Assembly (NCBI RefSeq): GCF_002135435.1
Contig: NZ_NEGK01000001.1
Coordinates: 310,001-374,000 of the forward strand
Reading direction: 5' to 3'
Source of the DNA: Acinetobacter sp. ANC 3813
GTDB lineage: Bacteria > Pseudomonadota > Gammaproteobacteria > Pseudomonadales > Moraxellaceae
DNA: 64,000 bases
Shown here one piece after another: positions 47,387 to 56,510 of the stretch. The notes beneath the pieces were generated by a model. The model was not told where the DNA came from. It saw only the letters and a list, made by a program, of their open reading frames with translations, and did no database searches. A program made the translations under genes and the position numbers. Position 1 is the first letter of the stretch. The number at the start of each line of letters is the position of its first letter.

Positions 47387-48877
47387 ATGAGCTCCCTCAA
47401 TCCAACGTTAATTACGTTTTTATTTTATATCGCCGCCATGATCGCGATTGGTCTGATGGCCTACCGCGCTACGTCGAATTTTTCTGACTACATTTTAGGC
47501 GGCCGCCGTTTGGGCAGCTTTGTAACGGCGCTTTCTGCAGGCGCGTCCGACATGAGCGGCTGGCTTTTGATGGGTTTGCCTGGCGCAATTTATCTGTCTG
47601 GCCTTTCAGAAATGTGGATTGCCATTGGCCTGATCATTGGCGCTTGGCTTAACTGGCTGCTGGTTGCAGGCCGCCTGCGCGTGCATACCGAAGTGCAGCA
47701 CAATGCGCTGACTTTGCCAGATTATTTTGCCAACCGCTTTAATGATCAAAAGAAAATTTTGCGTGTGGTTTCAGCCATTGTCATTCTTGTGTTTTTTGCC
47801 ATTTACTGTGCCTCTGGCATGGTGGCAGGCGCGCGCTTGTTCGAAAGCATGTTTGACATGTCTTACAGCACAGCCCTGTGGATCAGTGCCATTGCCACCA
47901 TCAGCTATGTATTTATTGGCGGATTCCTTGCAGTCAGCTGGACCGATACCATTCAAGCAGGACTGATGATTTTTGCGCTGCTGCTGACGCCAATCGTCGC
48001 CATTCTGTCCTTTTCAGATCTATCGCAAATTACAATCGCGCTCGATGCTGCCCGCCCGCAAGCCACCGATATTTTTGGCAATCTCAGCTTTATTGCCATT
48101 ATGTCTTTATTGGCATGGGGCTTAGGCTATTTTGGACAGCCGCATATTCTGGTGCGCTTTATGGCTGCAGATTCTGTGAAATCTATTCCAAATGCACGCC
48201 GCATTGGTATGGCATGGATGACACTTTGCTTAGGCGGTGCAGTTGCGGCAGGTTTCTTCGGGATTGCTTATTTCCAACAGCATCCAGAACTGGCAGGCGT
48301 AGTGAATGCAAACCCTGAAACAGTCTTTATGGAGCTCACAAAAATTCTGTTTAACCCATGGGTTGCAGGGATTGTCTTAGCCGCGATTTTAGCCGCGGTG
48401 ATGAGTACGCTTAGCTGTCAGCTGCTGGTCTGCTCAAGCACTTTAACCGAAGATTTTTACAAGTCATTCTTACGTAAAAATGCCTCGCAAAAAGAATTGG
48501 TGTGGGTTGGCCGTTTAATGGTACTGCTGATTGCCCTGCTGGCAATTTGGATGGCGGGCAACCCTGAATCAAAAGTGCTCGGCTTAGTGGCCTATGCATG
48601 GGCAGGTTTTGGCGCAGCATTCGGTCCACTGATTATTCTGTCTTTGTTCTGGAAACGCATGACTTTAAACGGTGCATTGGCAGGCATGATCGTCGGTGCT
48701 GTGATGGTTATTCTATGGAAAAATGTCTGGGGCGATACTGGCGTGTATGAAATCATTCCCGGCTTTATCTGTTCATTCATTGCCATTATTGCTGTAAGCC
48801 TAATGGGTAAAGCACCTGGTAAAGAAATTACCGACCGCTTTGATGAAGCACAGCGTATTTATAATGAAAGCAAATAA
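47387..48877 (+). CDS. putP: Sodium/proline symporter PutP
   Basis: SSS-family transporter importing proline with Na+. 496 residues, thirteen helices. Typical segments: SDYILGGRRLGSFVTALSAGASDMSGWLL (in parts), LPDYFANRF, GYFGQPHILVRFMA and VMSTLSCQLLVCSSTLTEDFY. The full set of Na+-site Ser/Thr residues seems present. No putA neighbour. Followed by a strong terminator. Confidence 0.94.
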   Translation: MSSLNPTLITFLFYIAAMIAIGLMAYRATSNFSDYILGGRRLGSFVTALSAGASDMSGWLLMGLPGAIYLSGLSEMWIAIGLIIGAWLNWLLVAGRLRVHTEVQHNALTLPDYFANRFNDQKKILRVVSAIVILVFFAIYCASGMVAGARLFESMFDMSYSTALWISAIATISYVFIGGFLAVSWTDTIQAGLMIFALLLTPIVAILSFSDLSQITIALDAARPQATDIFGNLSFIAIMSLLAWGLGYFGQPHILVRFMAADSVKSIPNARRIGMAWMTLCLGGAVAAGFFGIAYFQQHPELAGVVNANPETVFMELTKILFNPWVAGIVLAAILAAVMSTLSCQLLVCSSTLTEDFYKSFLRKNASQKELVWVGRLMVLLIALLAIWMAGNPESKVLGLVAYAWAGFGAAFGPLIILSLFWKRMTLNGALAGMIVGAVMVILWKNVWGDTGVYEIIPGFICSFIAIIAVSLMGKAPGKEITDRFDEAQRIYNESK

Positions 48878-48898
48878 TCCGATCTTTTCAGATTGATA

Positions 48899-48931
48899 AA
48901 TAAAAAGAGGCCTATACAGGCCTCTTTTTTC
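48899..48931 (+). terminator. Terminator of putP
   Basis: AAAAAGAGGCCT-ATAC-AGGCCTCTTTTTT, a seven-to-nine-base GC-rich stem bounded by A and T runs, 25 bases after the stop. Confidence 0.92.
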
Positions 48932-48982
48932 AATTAAAAGCATACTCGATACGGAAAATGCTAGCGCTAAAGCCGTATCTGT

Positions 48983-49891
48983 TTAGCTTTTTCGTGACAG
49001 CAAAAATTGCGTGATCTGCGTCAATTGTGCTGCATCTTCACCAAAGTACGCCAGCGCATTCATGGCTTGATTATGCAATTCCTGCGCATAGGCTTTGGCT
49101 TGCTCTAAACCAATCAATGCTGGATAGGTCGATTTTTCAACTTGCTGATCTTTTCCGGCAGTTTTGCCGAGCACTTCAGTATCAGAAATAATATCTAAAA
49201 TATCATCCTGAACTTGGAAAGCTAAACCAATGGCTTGACCATATTCACGCAGTTTTGGAATGGCTTGATCTGTACCCGAAAAAAGGGTTACCGCAGCCAT
49301 CATAATCGCCGCTGTAATCAACGCGCCGGTTTTATTGCGGTGAATATTTTCCAAAGCTTCTTGCGAAATATGCTTGCCTTCCGCCTGCAAATCCAGCACT
49401 TGCCCATTGACCATTTTTGAAGAAGCTGTCGCTAAAATCTGCATTTGCTTTAATACAATAGACGCTTCTACTGCAGGCCCCTGATCAAACAGGCGGCTGC
49501 CCAAAATCTCAAAAGCCATGGACTGCAGAATATCCCCTGCCAGCAAAGCAGTATCTTCACCAAAAGCAGCATGGCAGGTCGGCTGACCGCGGCGCAGCAG
49601 GTCATTGTCCATACATGGCAAATCATCATGCGCCAATGAATAGCAATGGATAAACTCAATGGCAACCGCAGCGCGGCGTACCGCAGCCGCATTTGGATTC
49701 TGTTTTAAGGCGCCTGTCGCAAAGCATAGTGCTGGACGCACTCGTTTTCCGCCTAGCATAACGGCGTGATGCACTGCGCCTTTTAACGGTTCTGGAATGG
49801 CAAAAGCATCCAGTGCAGTCAGTAAATCCTGCTGAATGCGGTTCTGTGCTTCTGTCAGTGCATGAGCCTGCACATCAGTTAAAGACGACAC
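48983..49891 (-). CDS. ispA: Farnesyl diphosphate synthase
   Basis: Trans-prenyltransferase making FPP from IPP and DMAPP/GPP, the precursor of the IspB product and undecaprenyl phosphate. 302 residues from a GTG that has GAGG five bases before it; a 31-codon longer ORF from an ATG at 49984 is possible but its extra residues (MQQARKAAGR...) are not family-like. First Asp motif LAHDDLPCMDND and second QVQDDILD are present, with GGKRVRPAL. Confidence 0.92.
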   Translation of the reverse strand: MSSLTDVQAHALTEAQNRIQQDLLTALDAFAIPEPLKGAVHHAVMLGGKRVRPALCFATGALKQNPNAAAVRRAAVAIEFIHCYSLAHDDLPCMDNDLLRRGQPTCHAAFGEDTALLAGDILQSMAFEILGSRLFDQGPAVEASIVLKQMQILATASSKMVNGQVLDLQAEGKHISQEALENIHRNKTGALITAAIMMAAVTLFSGTDQAIPKLREYGQAIGLAFQVQDDILDIISDTEVLGKTAGKDQQVEKSTYPALIGLEQAKAYAQELHNQAMNALAYFGEDAAQLTQITQFLLSRKS

Positions 49892-49984
49892 GTTCACCTC
49901 AATTTTATTATCTATGCGGTATGACAAACTGGCGCTGCATAGAGCCTGAACAATTCGGCCTGCAGCTTTTCTGGCTTGTTGCAT

Positions 49985-50249
49985 GATACTGCTTTTGCCC
50001 TGCTTTCTCTATCTCGAAACTGCATTGTTGAAACTTAAATTGATCACCCATGGTTATTCGTACAGAAGATCCGACAATTAAGCTCAGATCATGATTCAAA
50101 TCTGAAGAGAAAATACCGCTGTGGATGATGCATCGATGATTTTTATTTTATCAATACCAAATACTATTCAAAAATGAGTAAGGTTGAATTAAGCACTTTT
50201 CCTATCACAAAAAAACTGCCATTAAGCCTATAAAATTCATCCATAAAAT
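49985..50249. other. Spacer upstream of ispA, downstream of prpF
   Basis: AT-rich stretch of about 265 bases holding the ispA promoter region on the minus strand. Nothing else recognised. Confidence 0.35.
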
Positions 50250-50272
50250 AAGCCCCTAGAAAGGGGCTTTAG
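50249..50272 (-). terminator. Terminator of prpF
   Basis: AAGCCCC and GGGGCTT around TAGAAA (50250-50269), with TTATTTTAT on the minus-strand side. Confidence 0.7.
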
Positions 50273-50340
50273 AATTAATCGCTTCTGAATATTGTGGCAA
50301 ACTATTTCACAGTGCAGAACGCTGTCTATGCAATGAATTA

Positions 50341-51534
50341 CTATTCGTTCAATGCATCTTGCGGAATGCGAACCCAGCCTTCCATCAATACACGTGCGCT
50401 GCGGCTCATCACGGCTTTTTTCACGGCCCATTGTCCATTTTCATAGACCGCTTGCGCACCTACACGTAAAGTTCCAGACGGATGACCAAAACGCACAGCT
50501 TCACGTTCTCCGCCGCCAGCAGCCAAATTGACCAAAGTACCTGGAATGGCCGCTGCTGTTCCAATCGCCACCGCTGCTGTACCCATCATGGCATGATGCA
50601 GTTTCCCCATCGACAAAGCGCGTACCAATAAATCTGTATCTTGCTCTGTAATATCTTTACCGCTCGAAGACACATAGGCTTTGGGCTTAGAAACAAAGGC
50701 AATTTTAGGCGTATGCTGGCGTTTTTCCGCTTCGGAAATATCTTGGATGAGGCCCATGTGCTTTGCGCCATAGGCACGGATTTTTTCAAAACGCGCTAAA
50801 GCAGCTGCATCACCATTAATCACATCTTGCAGTTCCGTACCTTCGTAGCCAATATCTTCTGCATTTAAGAAAATGGTCGGAATACCCGCATTTATAAAAG
50901 TAGCTTGAAATTCGCCCACATCAGGCACAGATAAAGTATCAACCACATTGCCCGTTGGGAACATTGCCCCGCCATCTTCACCATCATCTGCCGGATCTAA
51001 GAATTCAATCTGCACTTCAGCTGCAGGGAACGTCACACCATCCAGTTCAAAATCACCTGTTTCCTGCACTTGACCCTGGGTCACTGGCACATGCGCAATA
51101 ATGGATTTTTGAATATTGGCCTGCCAGATATGCACTGTGCAAATGCCGTTTTCTGGAATTTTTGCGGCATCCACTAAGCCATTTGAAATGGCAAATGCGC
51201 CTACGGCTGCAGTTAAATTGCCGCAATTTCCGCTCCAATCGACAAAAGCGCTGTCAATGGATACCTGTCCAAATAAATAATCCACATCATGATGCGGCTG
51301 CGCGCTTTTATCTAAAATCACCGTTTTGCTGGTACTTGAAGTAGCGCCGCCCATGCCGTCAATTTGCTTGCCATAAGGGTCTGGACTGCCAATGACACGC
51401 AGCAGCAGCTGATCGCGAATTGCGCCTGCCTTTTGCGCCGCTTCCGGCAAATCACTCAATTTAAAGAACACACCCTTACTGGTGCCGCCACGCATATAGG
51501 TTGCTGGAATTTTAATTTGTGGTGCAAACGGCAT
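50341..51534 (-). CDS. prpF: 2-methylaconitate cis-trans isomerase PrpF
   Basis: Cytosolic isomerase of the methylcitrate cycle (propionate breakdown), working with the AcnD product. 397 residues. PrpF signatures: ATYMRGGTSKGVFF, MGGATSSTSKTVI, DWSGNCGNLTAAVG (active-site Cys) and LVNLAAGGGEREAVRFGHPSGTL (in parts). The usual prpB, prpC and acnD genes are not beside it here, so it is an orphan copy; it could also act on a related trans/cis aconitate-type acid. Divergent from an amino-acid permease. Confidence 0.88.
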   Translation of the reverse strand: MPFAPQIKIPATYMRGGTSKGVFFKLSDLPEAAQKAGAIRDQLLLRVIGSPDPYGKQIDGMGGATSSTSKTVILDKSAQPHHDVDYLFGQVSIDSAFVDWSGNCGNLTAAVGAFAISNGLVDAAKIPENGICTVHIWQANIQKSIIAHVPVTQGQVQETGDFELDGVTFPAAEVQIEFLDPADDGEDGGAMFPTGNVVDTLSVPDVGEFQATFINAGIPTIFLNAEDIGYEGTELQDVINGDAAALARFEKIRAYGAKHMGLIQDISEAEKRQHTPKIAFVSKPKAYVSSSGKDITEQDTDLLVRALSMGKLHHAMMGTAAVAIGTAAAIPGTLVNLAAGGGEREAVRFGHPSGTLRVGAQAVYENGQWAVKKAVMSRSARVLMEGWVRIPQDALNE

Positions 51535-51863
51535 ATTGTTGAATCCTTATTTATCATTGTACTGCGCAATATCTTTCCGATATTGATCACGCATTATCAT
51601 AGCGGCTTTTGATAAAAATACATTAGCCGCATGACTTAAGTATAAAAAAACAGCATTTGTGCGTTAACCATCAAGCAGACATATTTTATTTTTATAAATC
51701 AAATAAAATTAATCTATTGATTCATTTATTATTTATTGCATAAAAATAGATAAATAATACTTATGAAATTGATAATTATTTTTCATATTTTTTGAGCTAC
51801 TAGGCTATTTCATCTTGATCTATTACAATCCAAATCACATATTCACTGTCGGGCTGAAATAAC
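51535..51863. other. Divergent control region between prpF and the permease
   Basis: About 330 AT-rich bases. A hairpin-like inverted repeat AATATC-TTTCC-GATATT is at 51568-51584, about 40 bases upstream of prpF, in operator position. No ORF seen. Confidence 0.4.
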
Positions 51864-53216
51864 TTGAATAAAGAGTCTTCTCAACTTCAGCGTGGCTTAA
51901 AAAACCGTCATATTCAATTGATAGCCATGGGTGGCGCAATTGGAACAGGCTTATTTTTAGGTTCCGCACATGTGATTGAATCTGCCGGCCCATCCATTAT
52001 TTTGGGTTACGCAATTGGCGGTTTAATTGCTTTTCTAATCATGCGTCAACTTGGGGAAATGATTGTTGAGGAACCTGTAGCAGGTTCTTTCAGTCATTTT
52101 GCAAACAAATATTGGGGCAAATTTGCAGGTTTTCTTGCAGGCTGGAACTATTGGATTTTATATGTTCTCGTCGCTATGACTGAACTGACTGCCGTCGCAA
52201 AATACATCAATTACTGGTGGCCTCATATTCCAGCATGGGCATCTGTACTAACTTTTTTTGTCATTATTACCTTAGTCAATTTAGGCAATGTAAAGTTTTA
52301 TGGCGAATCAGAGTTTTGGCTATCTATTGTCAAAGTAACCGCTGTTGTATCCATGATCATTTTCGGTATTTATCTGTTGGCGACAGCAGGTGCTGACTCT
52401 ACAGCTTCATTCAGTAACTTATGGACGCATGGCGGCTTCTTCCCGCATGGTTTTGAAGGCCTATTTTACATGCTTGCCTTCTTAATGTTTGCCTTTGGCG
52501 GTATTGAACTGATTGGTATGGCTGCAGCAGAAGCTGATAATCCGCAAAAATCAATTCCTAAAGCGATCAACCAAGTTGTGTTCCGTATCCTCATTTTCTA
52601 TGTAGGTTCATTGACAATTTTGTTATCACTTGTGCCTTGGAATGAATTGCATTTGGGCGGTCTGGATAAGAGCCCATTTGTCATGATTTTCAGTCAATTG
52701 GGTATTGGCTGGGCAGCGCATTTGCTTAACTTTATTATTTTGACTGCGGCACTTTCTGTGTATAACAGCGGCATGTATGCCAATAGCCGTATGCTGTTCG
52801 GTTTAGCGCAGCAAGGCAATGCACCTAAAGTGTTTAGCAAAACCAATAAGCAAGGCGTACCCATTCCAGCAGTTTTATTTTCGGCATTGCTGATTTTCGG
52901 CTGTGTGCTGCTGAACTATTTTGCACCGGAAGATGCGCTCAGCAACTTAATTTACATTGTGGTCGGCGCTTTGGTATTGAACTGGGCAATGATCAGCTTA
53001 ACGCACCTTCAATTTAAGAAGGCTATGAAACGCGAAGCGAAAGCATCACTATTCCCTGCGCTTTGGTCTCCATTCAGCAATTACCTTGTACTTGCCTTCA
53101 TTGCTGTTGTGCTTTACATCATGTGGACACAAGGTTTAAGCGGTGCGGTGATTATGATCCCTATTTGGATCGTGCTTATGTTTATTCTGTTCAAGCTTTT
53201 GTATAGAAAAGCATAA
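51864..53216 (+). CDS. Amino-acid permease, APC superfamily (CycA/AnsP/ProY-like)
   Basis: 450 residues, twelve helices. The start LQRGLKNRHIQLIAMGGAIGTGLFLGS is typical of the amino-acid transporter family; the G-G-A-I-G-T-G-L loop forms part of the substrate site. YWILYVLVAMTELTAVAKYINYWWP and FAFGGIELIGMAAAEADNP (in parts) are closest in feel to CycA (D-Ala/Gly/D-Ser) and proline-specific permeases. The start codon appears to be TTG, because no in-frame ATG precedes the conserved region and no strong Shine-Dalgarno is visible. Confidence 0.82.
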   Translation: MNKESSQLQRGLKNRHIQLIAMGGAIGTGLFLGSAHVIESAGPSIILGYAIGGLIAFLIMRQLGEMIVEEPVAGSFSHFANKYWGKFAGFLAGWNYWILYVLVAMTELTAVAKYINYWWPHIPAWASVLTFFVIITLVNLGNVKFYGESEFWLSIVKVTAVVSMIIFGIYLLATAGADSTASFSNLWTHGGFFPHGFEGLFYMLAFLMFAFGGIELIGMAAAEADNPQKSIPKAINQVVFRILIFYVGSLTILLSLVPWNELHLGGLDKSPFVMIFSQLGIGWAAHLLNFIILTAALSVYNSGMYANSRMLFGLAQQGNAPKVFSKTNKQGVPIPAVLFSALLIFGCVLLNYFAPEDALSNLIYIVVGALVLNWAMISLTHLQFKKAMKREAKASLFPALWSPFSNYLVLAFIAVVLYIMWTQGLSGAVIMIPIWIVLMFILFKLLYRKA

Positions 53217-53235
53217 AATTTCTTCATTTTTAAAA

Positions 53236-53268
53236 AAGTTATTGTTTATGCAATAACTTTTTTTTTGC
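53236..53268 (+). terminator. Terminator of the permease gene
   Basis: AAGTTATTG and CAATAACTT around TTTATG, followed by eight T. Thirty bases before the tRNA gene. Confidence 0.9.
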
Positions 53269-53298
53269 CCGAAATTGGAGTAAATTAACTGCGCTTTT

Positions 53299-53374
53299 GC
53301 GCCTTTAGCTTAACTGGATAGAGCAGTTGCCTCCTAAGCGACCGACGTGGGTTCGAGTCCCTCAAGGCGCACCA
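53299..53374 (+). tRNA. tRNA-Arg (anticodon CCT)
   Basis: 76 bases including encoded CCA. Acceptor GCGCCTT pairs with AAGGCGC; D arm GCTT..GAGC; anticodon stem GTTGC/GCGAC around loop CTCCTAA, so the anticodon is CCT (reads AGG); T arm GTGGG/CCCTC around TTCGAGT with one mismatch. No tandem partner. Confidence 0.95.
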
Positions 53375-53713
53375 CTTTCAACATTGTGATGTATTTAACA
53401 CTTATTCATTTTACAAATCACATTTTTTCATTTTTTTTTGACTACTCAGATATTTTTTTATCACTAATTTAAATATTACAAAACATAGCCTTATGGTTTT
53501 TTTTAAAAAATAATTAGTATTAATACTCTAATTTGCTTCTTTTTTAAACTAATTTTTCTTGTAGAGCATTTACTCTTATTTAATTTGTGATATTTTTGTC
53601 ACATGGAGTAACAAATAAGCATGTAGGAAGCCTAAAAACTTCCGAGCCAGTATCAGCTTAAACTCAAAATAAAATGCAGTAACTTAATTTTGCACACCAA
53701 GGAAAGACAAAGA
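53375..53713. other. AT-rich spacer between tRNA-Arg and the first FadL-like gene
   Basis: About 340 bases rich in T and A runs, presumably promoter of the porin gene. I looked for integrase or attachment-site repeats of the tRNA 3' end and saw none. Confidence 0.45.
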
Positions 53714-54970
53714 ATGAAATTAAAAAAGCTCTCAACAGCCTTAATTCTTGCAACACTGCCAACGACTGGCGTATTTGCAGCAGCCCTAGATCGTTCTGGT
53801 CAATCAATTGCTGCATTTTTGCAGCCAGGTAACTATTTTGAAGCTGGTATCTCAGTATTAGATCCAACTGTTTCAGGAACAACTGTAGCAGCTCTAGGCA
53901 ATCAAAATACTGGTGATATGGCTGGTGACTACTACTTCCCTTCAGCGGCTTTAAAACTACAACTTACTGATAACTTTTCATTTGGATTAATTTACGACCA
54001 GCCTTTTGGTGCTGATGCTGAATACACTCAATCAGTAGCATTTACTAACGCACAAGGCAATACGAATGTCGAAGTAGACACACAAAACTTGTCTATGATT
54101 TTTGGCTACCAACCAACTGAGAATTGGAATGTTTACGCGGGCCCTGTTTATCAAACGGTAAAAGGTAAAGTCGCTTTACGTGGAGCTGCTTACAGTGTAT
54201 TAGGTGGTGTTCCTGCAGCAGGCATTGGCGGTTATGATGCAAATATTGGCGAAGATGGTGCGGTAGGCTGGTTAGCTGGTTTTGCATACCAAATTCCTGA
54301 AATTGCATTAAAAGCTTCATTAACTTACCGTTCTGAAGTTGAACATAAAATGAATGTGGCTGAAAATATTGTTTCACCTGCTCAAATGACTGCAATTGGA
54401 CAACCAGCTTTCGGTCTTTTATTGCCAAATGGCTATAGCAATGGCGAAACTGAAATCACAACACCTCAATCAGTTAATTTAGATCTTCAAACAGGTATTA
54501 TGGCAAATACTGTTGCCTTTGCTAATTTACGTTGGGTAAATTGGAAAGACTTCGGTATTCGTCCAGATAAATTTGGACAATTTACTGAAGTAGCAACAGC
54601 AAACCCAGCAACTGGTAAGCTTGGTAAAGGTTTCGATCTTGTTTCTTATACAGATGATCAAATCTCAGCAACTGTCGGTGTCGGCCGTAAACTAAATGAA
54701 CAATGGGCTGGTAACGTATCTGTAGGATATGACACTGGCGCTGGTAACCCTGTATCGACCCTTGGTCCAACAGAAGGTTACTGGAACGTTGGTTTAGGTC
54801 TACAGTTTAGCCCTGCTCCAAACTATTTCATTGCTGGCGGTGTGAAATATTTCATGTTAGGTGATGCAAAAGCACAATCTGCAGCTAAATTTGGCACCTC
54901 AGCATATGATGCAGAATTTGAAGATAACGATGCTTGGGCTTATGGCTTGAAAATCGGTTACAAATTCTAA
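53714..54970 (+). CDS. FadL-type outer-membrane transport protein, copy 1
   Basis: 418-residue outer-membrane beta-barrel. Signal peptide MKLKKLSTALILATLPTTGVFAA. The mature N terminus LDRSGQSIAAFLQPGNYFEAG and the PTEGYWNVGLGLQ and C-terminal GLKIGYKF (terminal aromatic) are family-like; it should let long-chain fatty acids or other hydrophobic compounds through the outer membrane. A ribosome binding site AAGGA is just upstream. A paralogue follows 305 bases later. Confidence 0.88.
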   Translation: MKLKKLSTALILATLPTTGVFAAALDRSGQSIAAFLQPGNYFEAGISVLDPTVSGTTVAALGNQNTGDMAGDYYFPSAALKLQLTDNFSFGLIYDQPFGADAEYTQSVAFTNAQGNTNVEVDTQNLSMIFGYQPTENWNVYAGPVYQTVKGKVALRGAAYSVLGGVPAAGIGGYDANIGEDGAVGWLAGFAYQIPEIALKASLTYRSEVEHKMNVAENIVSPAQMTAIGQPAFGLLLPNGYSNGETEITTPQSVNLDLQTGIMANTVAFANLRWVNWKDFGIRPDKFGQFTEVATANPATGKLGKGFDLVSYTDDQISATVGVGRKLNEQWAGNVSVGYDTGAGNPVSTLGPTEGYWNVGLGLQFSPAPNYFIAGGVKYFMLGDAKAQSAAKFGTSAYDAEFEDNDAWAYGLKIGYKF

Positions 54971-54984
54971 TCTGTAAAAGTAAA

Positions 54985-55018
54985 AGAAGATCATAGTTCG
55001 CTATGATCTTCTTTTTTA
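54985..55018 (+). terminator. Terminator after FadL-like copy 1
   Basis: AGAAGATCATAG-TTCG-CTATGATCTTCT, a twelve-base perfect stem with UUCG loop and six T. Confidence 0.95.
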
Positions 55019-55275
55019 TTATTTAATTAATCAATTGTTTTAAAAACATTCAATTAAATTTGCAGACTTTTATAATAAAAAATAAAACTTTTACTCTAAT
55101 TTTCTATTTAAAAATCATTAATATACATACGTTTTCTTAGTACAATTACTCTAAGCAAGCACAATATTCAAACTTTTCAGTTCACTTTCCATACGCCACT
55201 GAGCATTTACTCTTTTTATTTTTATGTTACTTTTCCTGCGTTTTTTACATAAAGCTACAATCAGGGAATGTTTTA
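55019..55275. other. Spacer between the FadL-like paralogues
   Basis: About 255 AT-rich bases after the terminator, containing the promoter of copy 2. The two genes therefore appear to be separate transcription units. Nothing else recognised. Confidence 0.45.
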
Positions 55276-56436
55276 ATGAAACAAACCACACTTCGCACAG
55301 CTATTTTGCTCTGCCTTCTTCCATCGACATCTATTTTTGCCGCAGGCTTAGACCGCTCAGGCCAATCGATTTCTGCATTTTTACAGCCAGGCAACTATGC
55401 TGAAGCAGGAATTACAGTTATTGATCCAACTGTAAAAGGTCAAGCAATTCCGGCTCTTGGCGGTGAAAAAATTGGTGATATGGCTGAAGATTACTACTTC
55501 CCATCTGCAGCGATTAAAGTACAAGCAACAGATAAAGTTTCACTTGGCTTAATTTATGATCAACCATTTGGTGCAGACTCTAGTTATGCAAAGAGCTCAA
55601 AAACATTTGGTCAACTTAACCCATTAGAACAAACGTTTGAAGGCACAACGGTTGAAGTTAAAACTGAGAGCTTAACGGCTTTAATCGGTTATCAACCAAA
55701 TGCAAACTGGAATTTATATGCAGGTCCAGTATGGCAAACTGTAGAAGCTGATATTGCGCTTCGTGGTAATGGCTATGGTAACTCTGGCTATAATATTAAT
55801 GTAGAAACTGAAGAAGCTTATGGCTGGTTAGCTGGTTTTGCATACCAAATTCCTGAAATTGCCTTAAAAGCTGCTGTAACTTATCGCTCTGAAATCAAAC
55901 ACGAAGCAACTGCAAATGAAGCTTTTGCCTTTGGTACACGCCCAGCAGCAGCATTGGGAATTTCTCCAGAAGTAGATGCGACCACACCACAGTCAGTCAA
56001 TATTGACCTGCAAACAGGTATTGCAGCAAATACCGTAGCCTTTGCTAATATTCGCTGGGTACATTGGAGCCAATTTGCTGTAACACCTAAATTCTTAAAA
56101 ATGGTGTCAGGCAGCAACTTAATCGACTATTCTGATGACCAGTGGTCTGCTAATGTCGGTTTAGGCCGTAAATTCAGTGAAAAATGGTCTGGCTCAGCTT
56201 TAGTAAGTTACGATTCTGGTGCTGGTAACCCTGTGACTACACTTGGGCCAACTGAAGGCTATTGGGGTGTAGGTTTAGGCGCTCAATATAGCCCAGCTGA
56301 AAACTACTTCATTCAAACTGGTGTGCGCTACATGTGGTTAGGTGATGCTGATGCTAAAGCTGGTCCAAATGAAGTTGCTAAATTTGAAGACAATACTGCT
56401 CTTGCATACGGCATGAAAATCGGATACCGCTTCTAA
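55276..56436 (+). CDS. FadL-type outer-membrane transport protein, copy 2
   Basis: 386 residues, paralogue of the preceding gene: LDRSGQSISAFLQPGNYAEAGITVIDPTVKG against LDRSGQSIAAFLQPGNYFEAGISVLDPTVSG (in parts), and shared AWLAGFAYQIPEIALKA and GAGNPVTTLGPTEGYWGVGLG-type blocks. Main differences are shorter extracellular loops. Signal peptide ends STSIFAAG. Ends GMKIGYRF. It probably has a somewhat different substrate from copy 1. Confidence 0.88.
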   Translation: MKQTTLRTAILLCLLPSTSIFAAGLDRSGQSISAFLQPGNYAEAGITVIDPTVKGQAIPALGGEKIGDMAEDYYFPSAAIKVQATDKVSLGLIYDQPFGADSSYAKSSKTFGQLNPLEQTFEGTTVEVKTESLTALIGYQPNANWNLYAGPVWQTVEADIALRGNGYGNSGYNINVETEEAYGWLAGFAYQIPEIALKAAVTYRSEIKHEATANEAFAFGTRPAAALGISPEVDATTPQSVNIDLQTGIAANTVAFANIRWVHWSQFAVTPKFLKMVSGSNLIDYSDDQWSANVGLGRKFSEKWSGSALVSYDSGAGNPVTTLGPTEGYWGVGLGAQYSPAENYFIQTGVRYMWLGDADAKAGPNEVAKFEDNTALAYGMKIGYRF

Positions 56437-56462
56437 TTTTTCTAAAAAATTAAGGCTGTAAA

Positions 56463-56490
56463 AAGGGCGCCATTGGCGCCCTTCTCTTTT
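56463..56490 (+). terminator. Terminator after FadL-like copy 2
   Basis: AAGGGCGCC-ATT-GGCGCCCTT, nine-base GC-rich stem, then CTCTTTT. Confidence 0.85.
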
Positions 56491-56510
56491 AGCTTAATAA
56501 ATTTTAAATA

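Noticed and set aside
53299..53713. tRNA-Arg as an integration site of a mobile element
   Set aside because: No integrase gene and no repeated tRNA 3' end downstream were visible.
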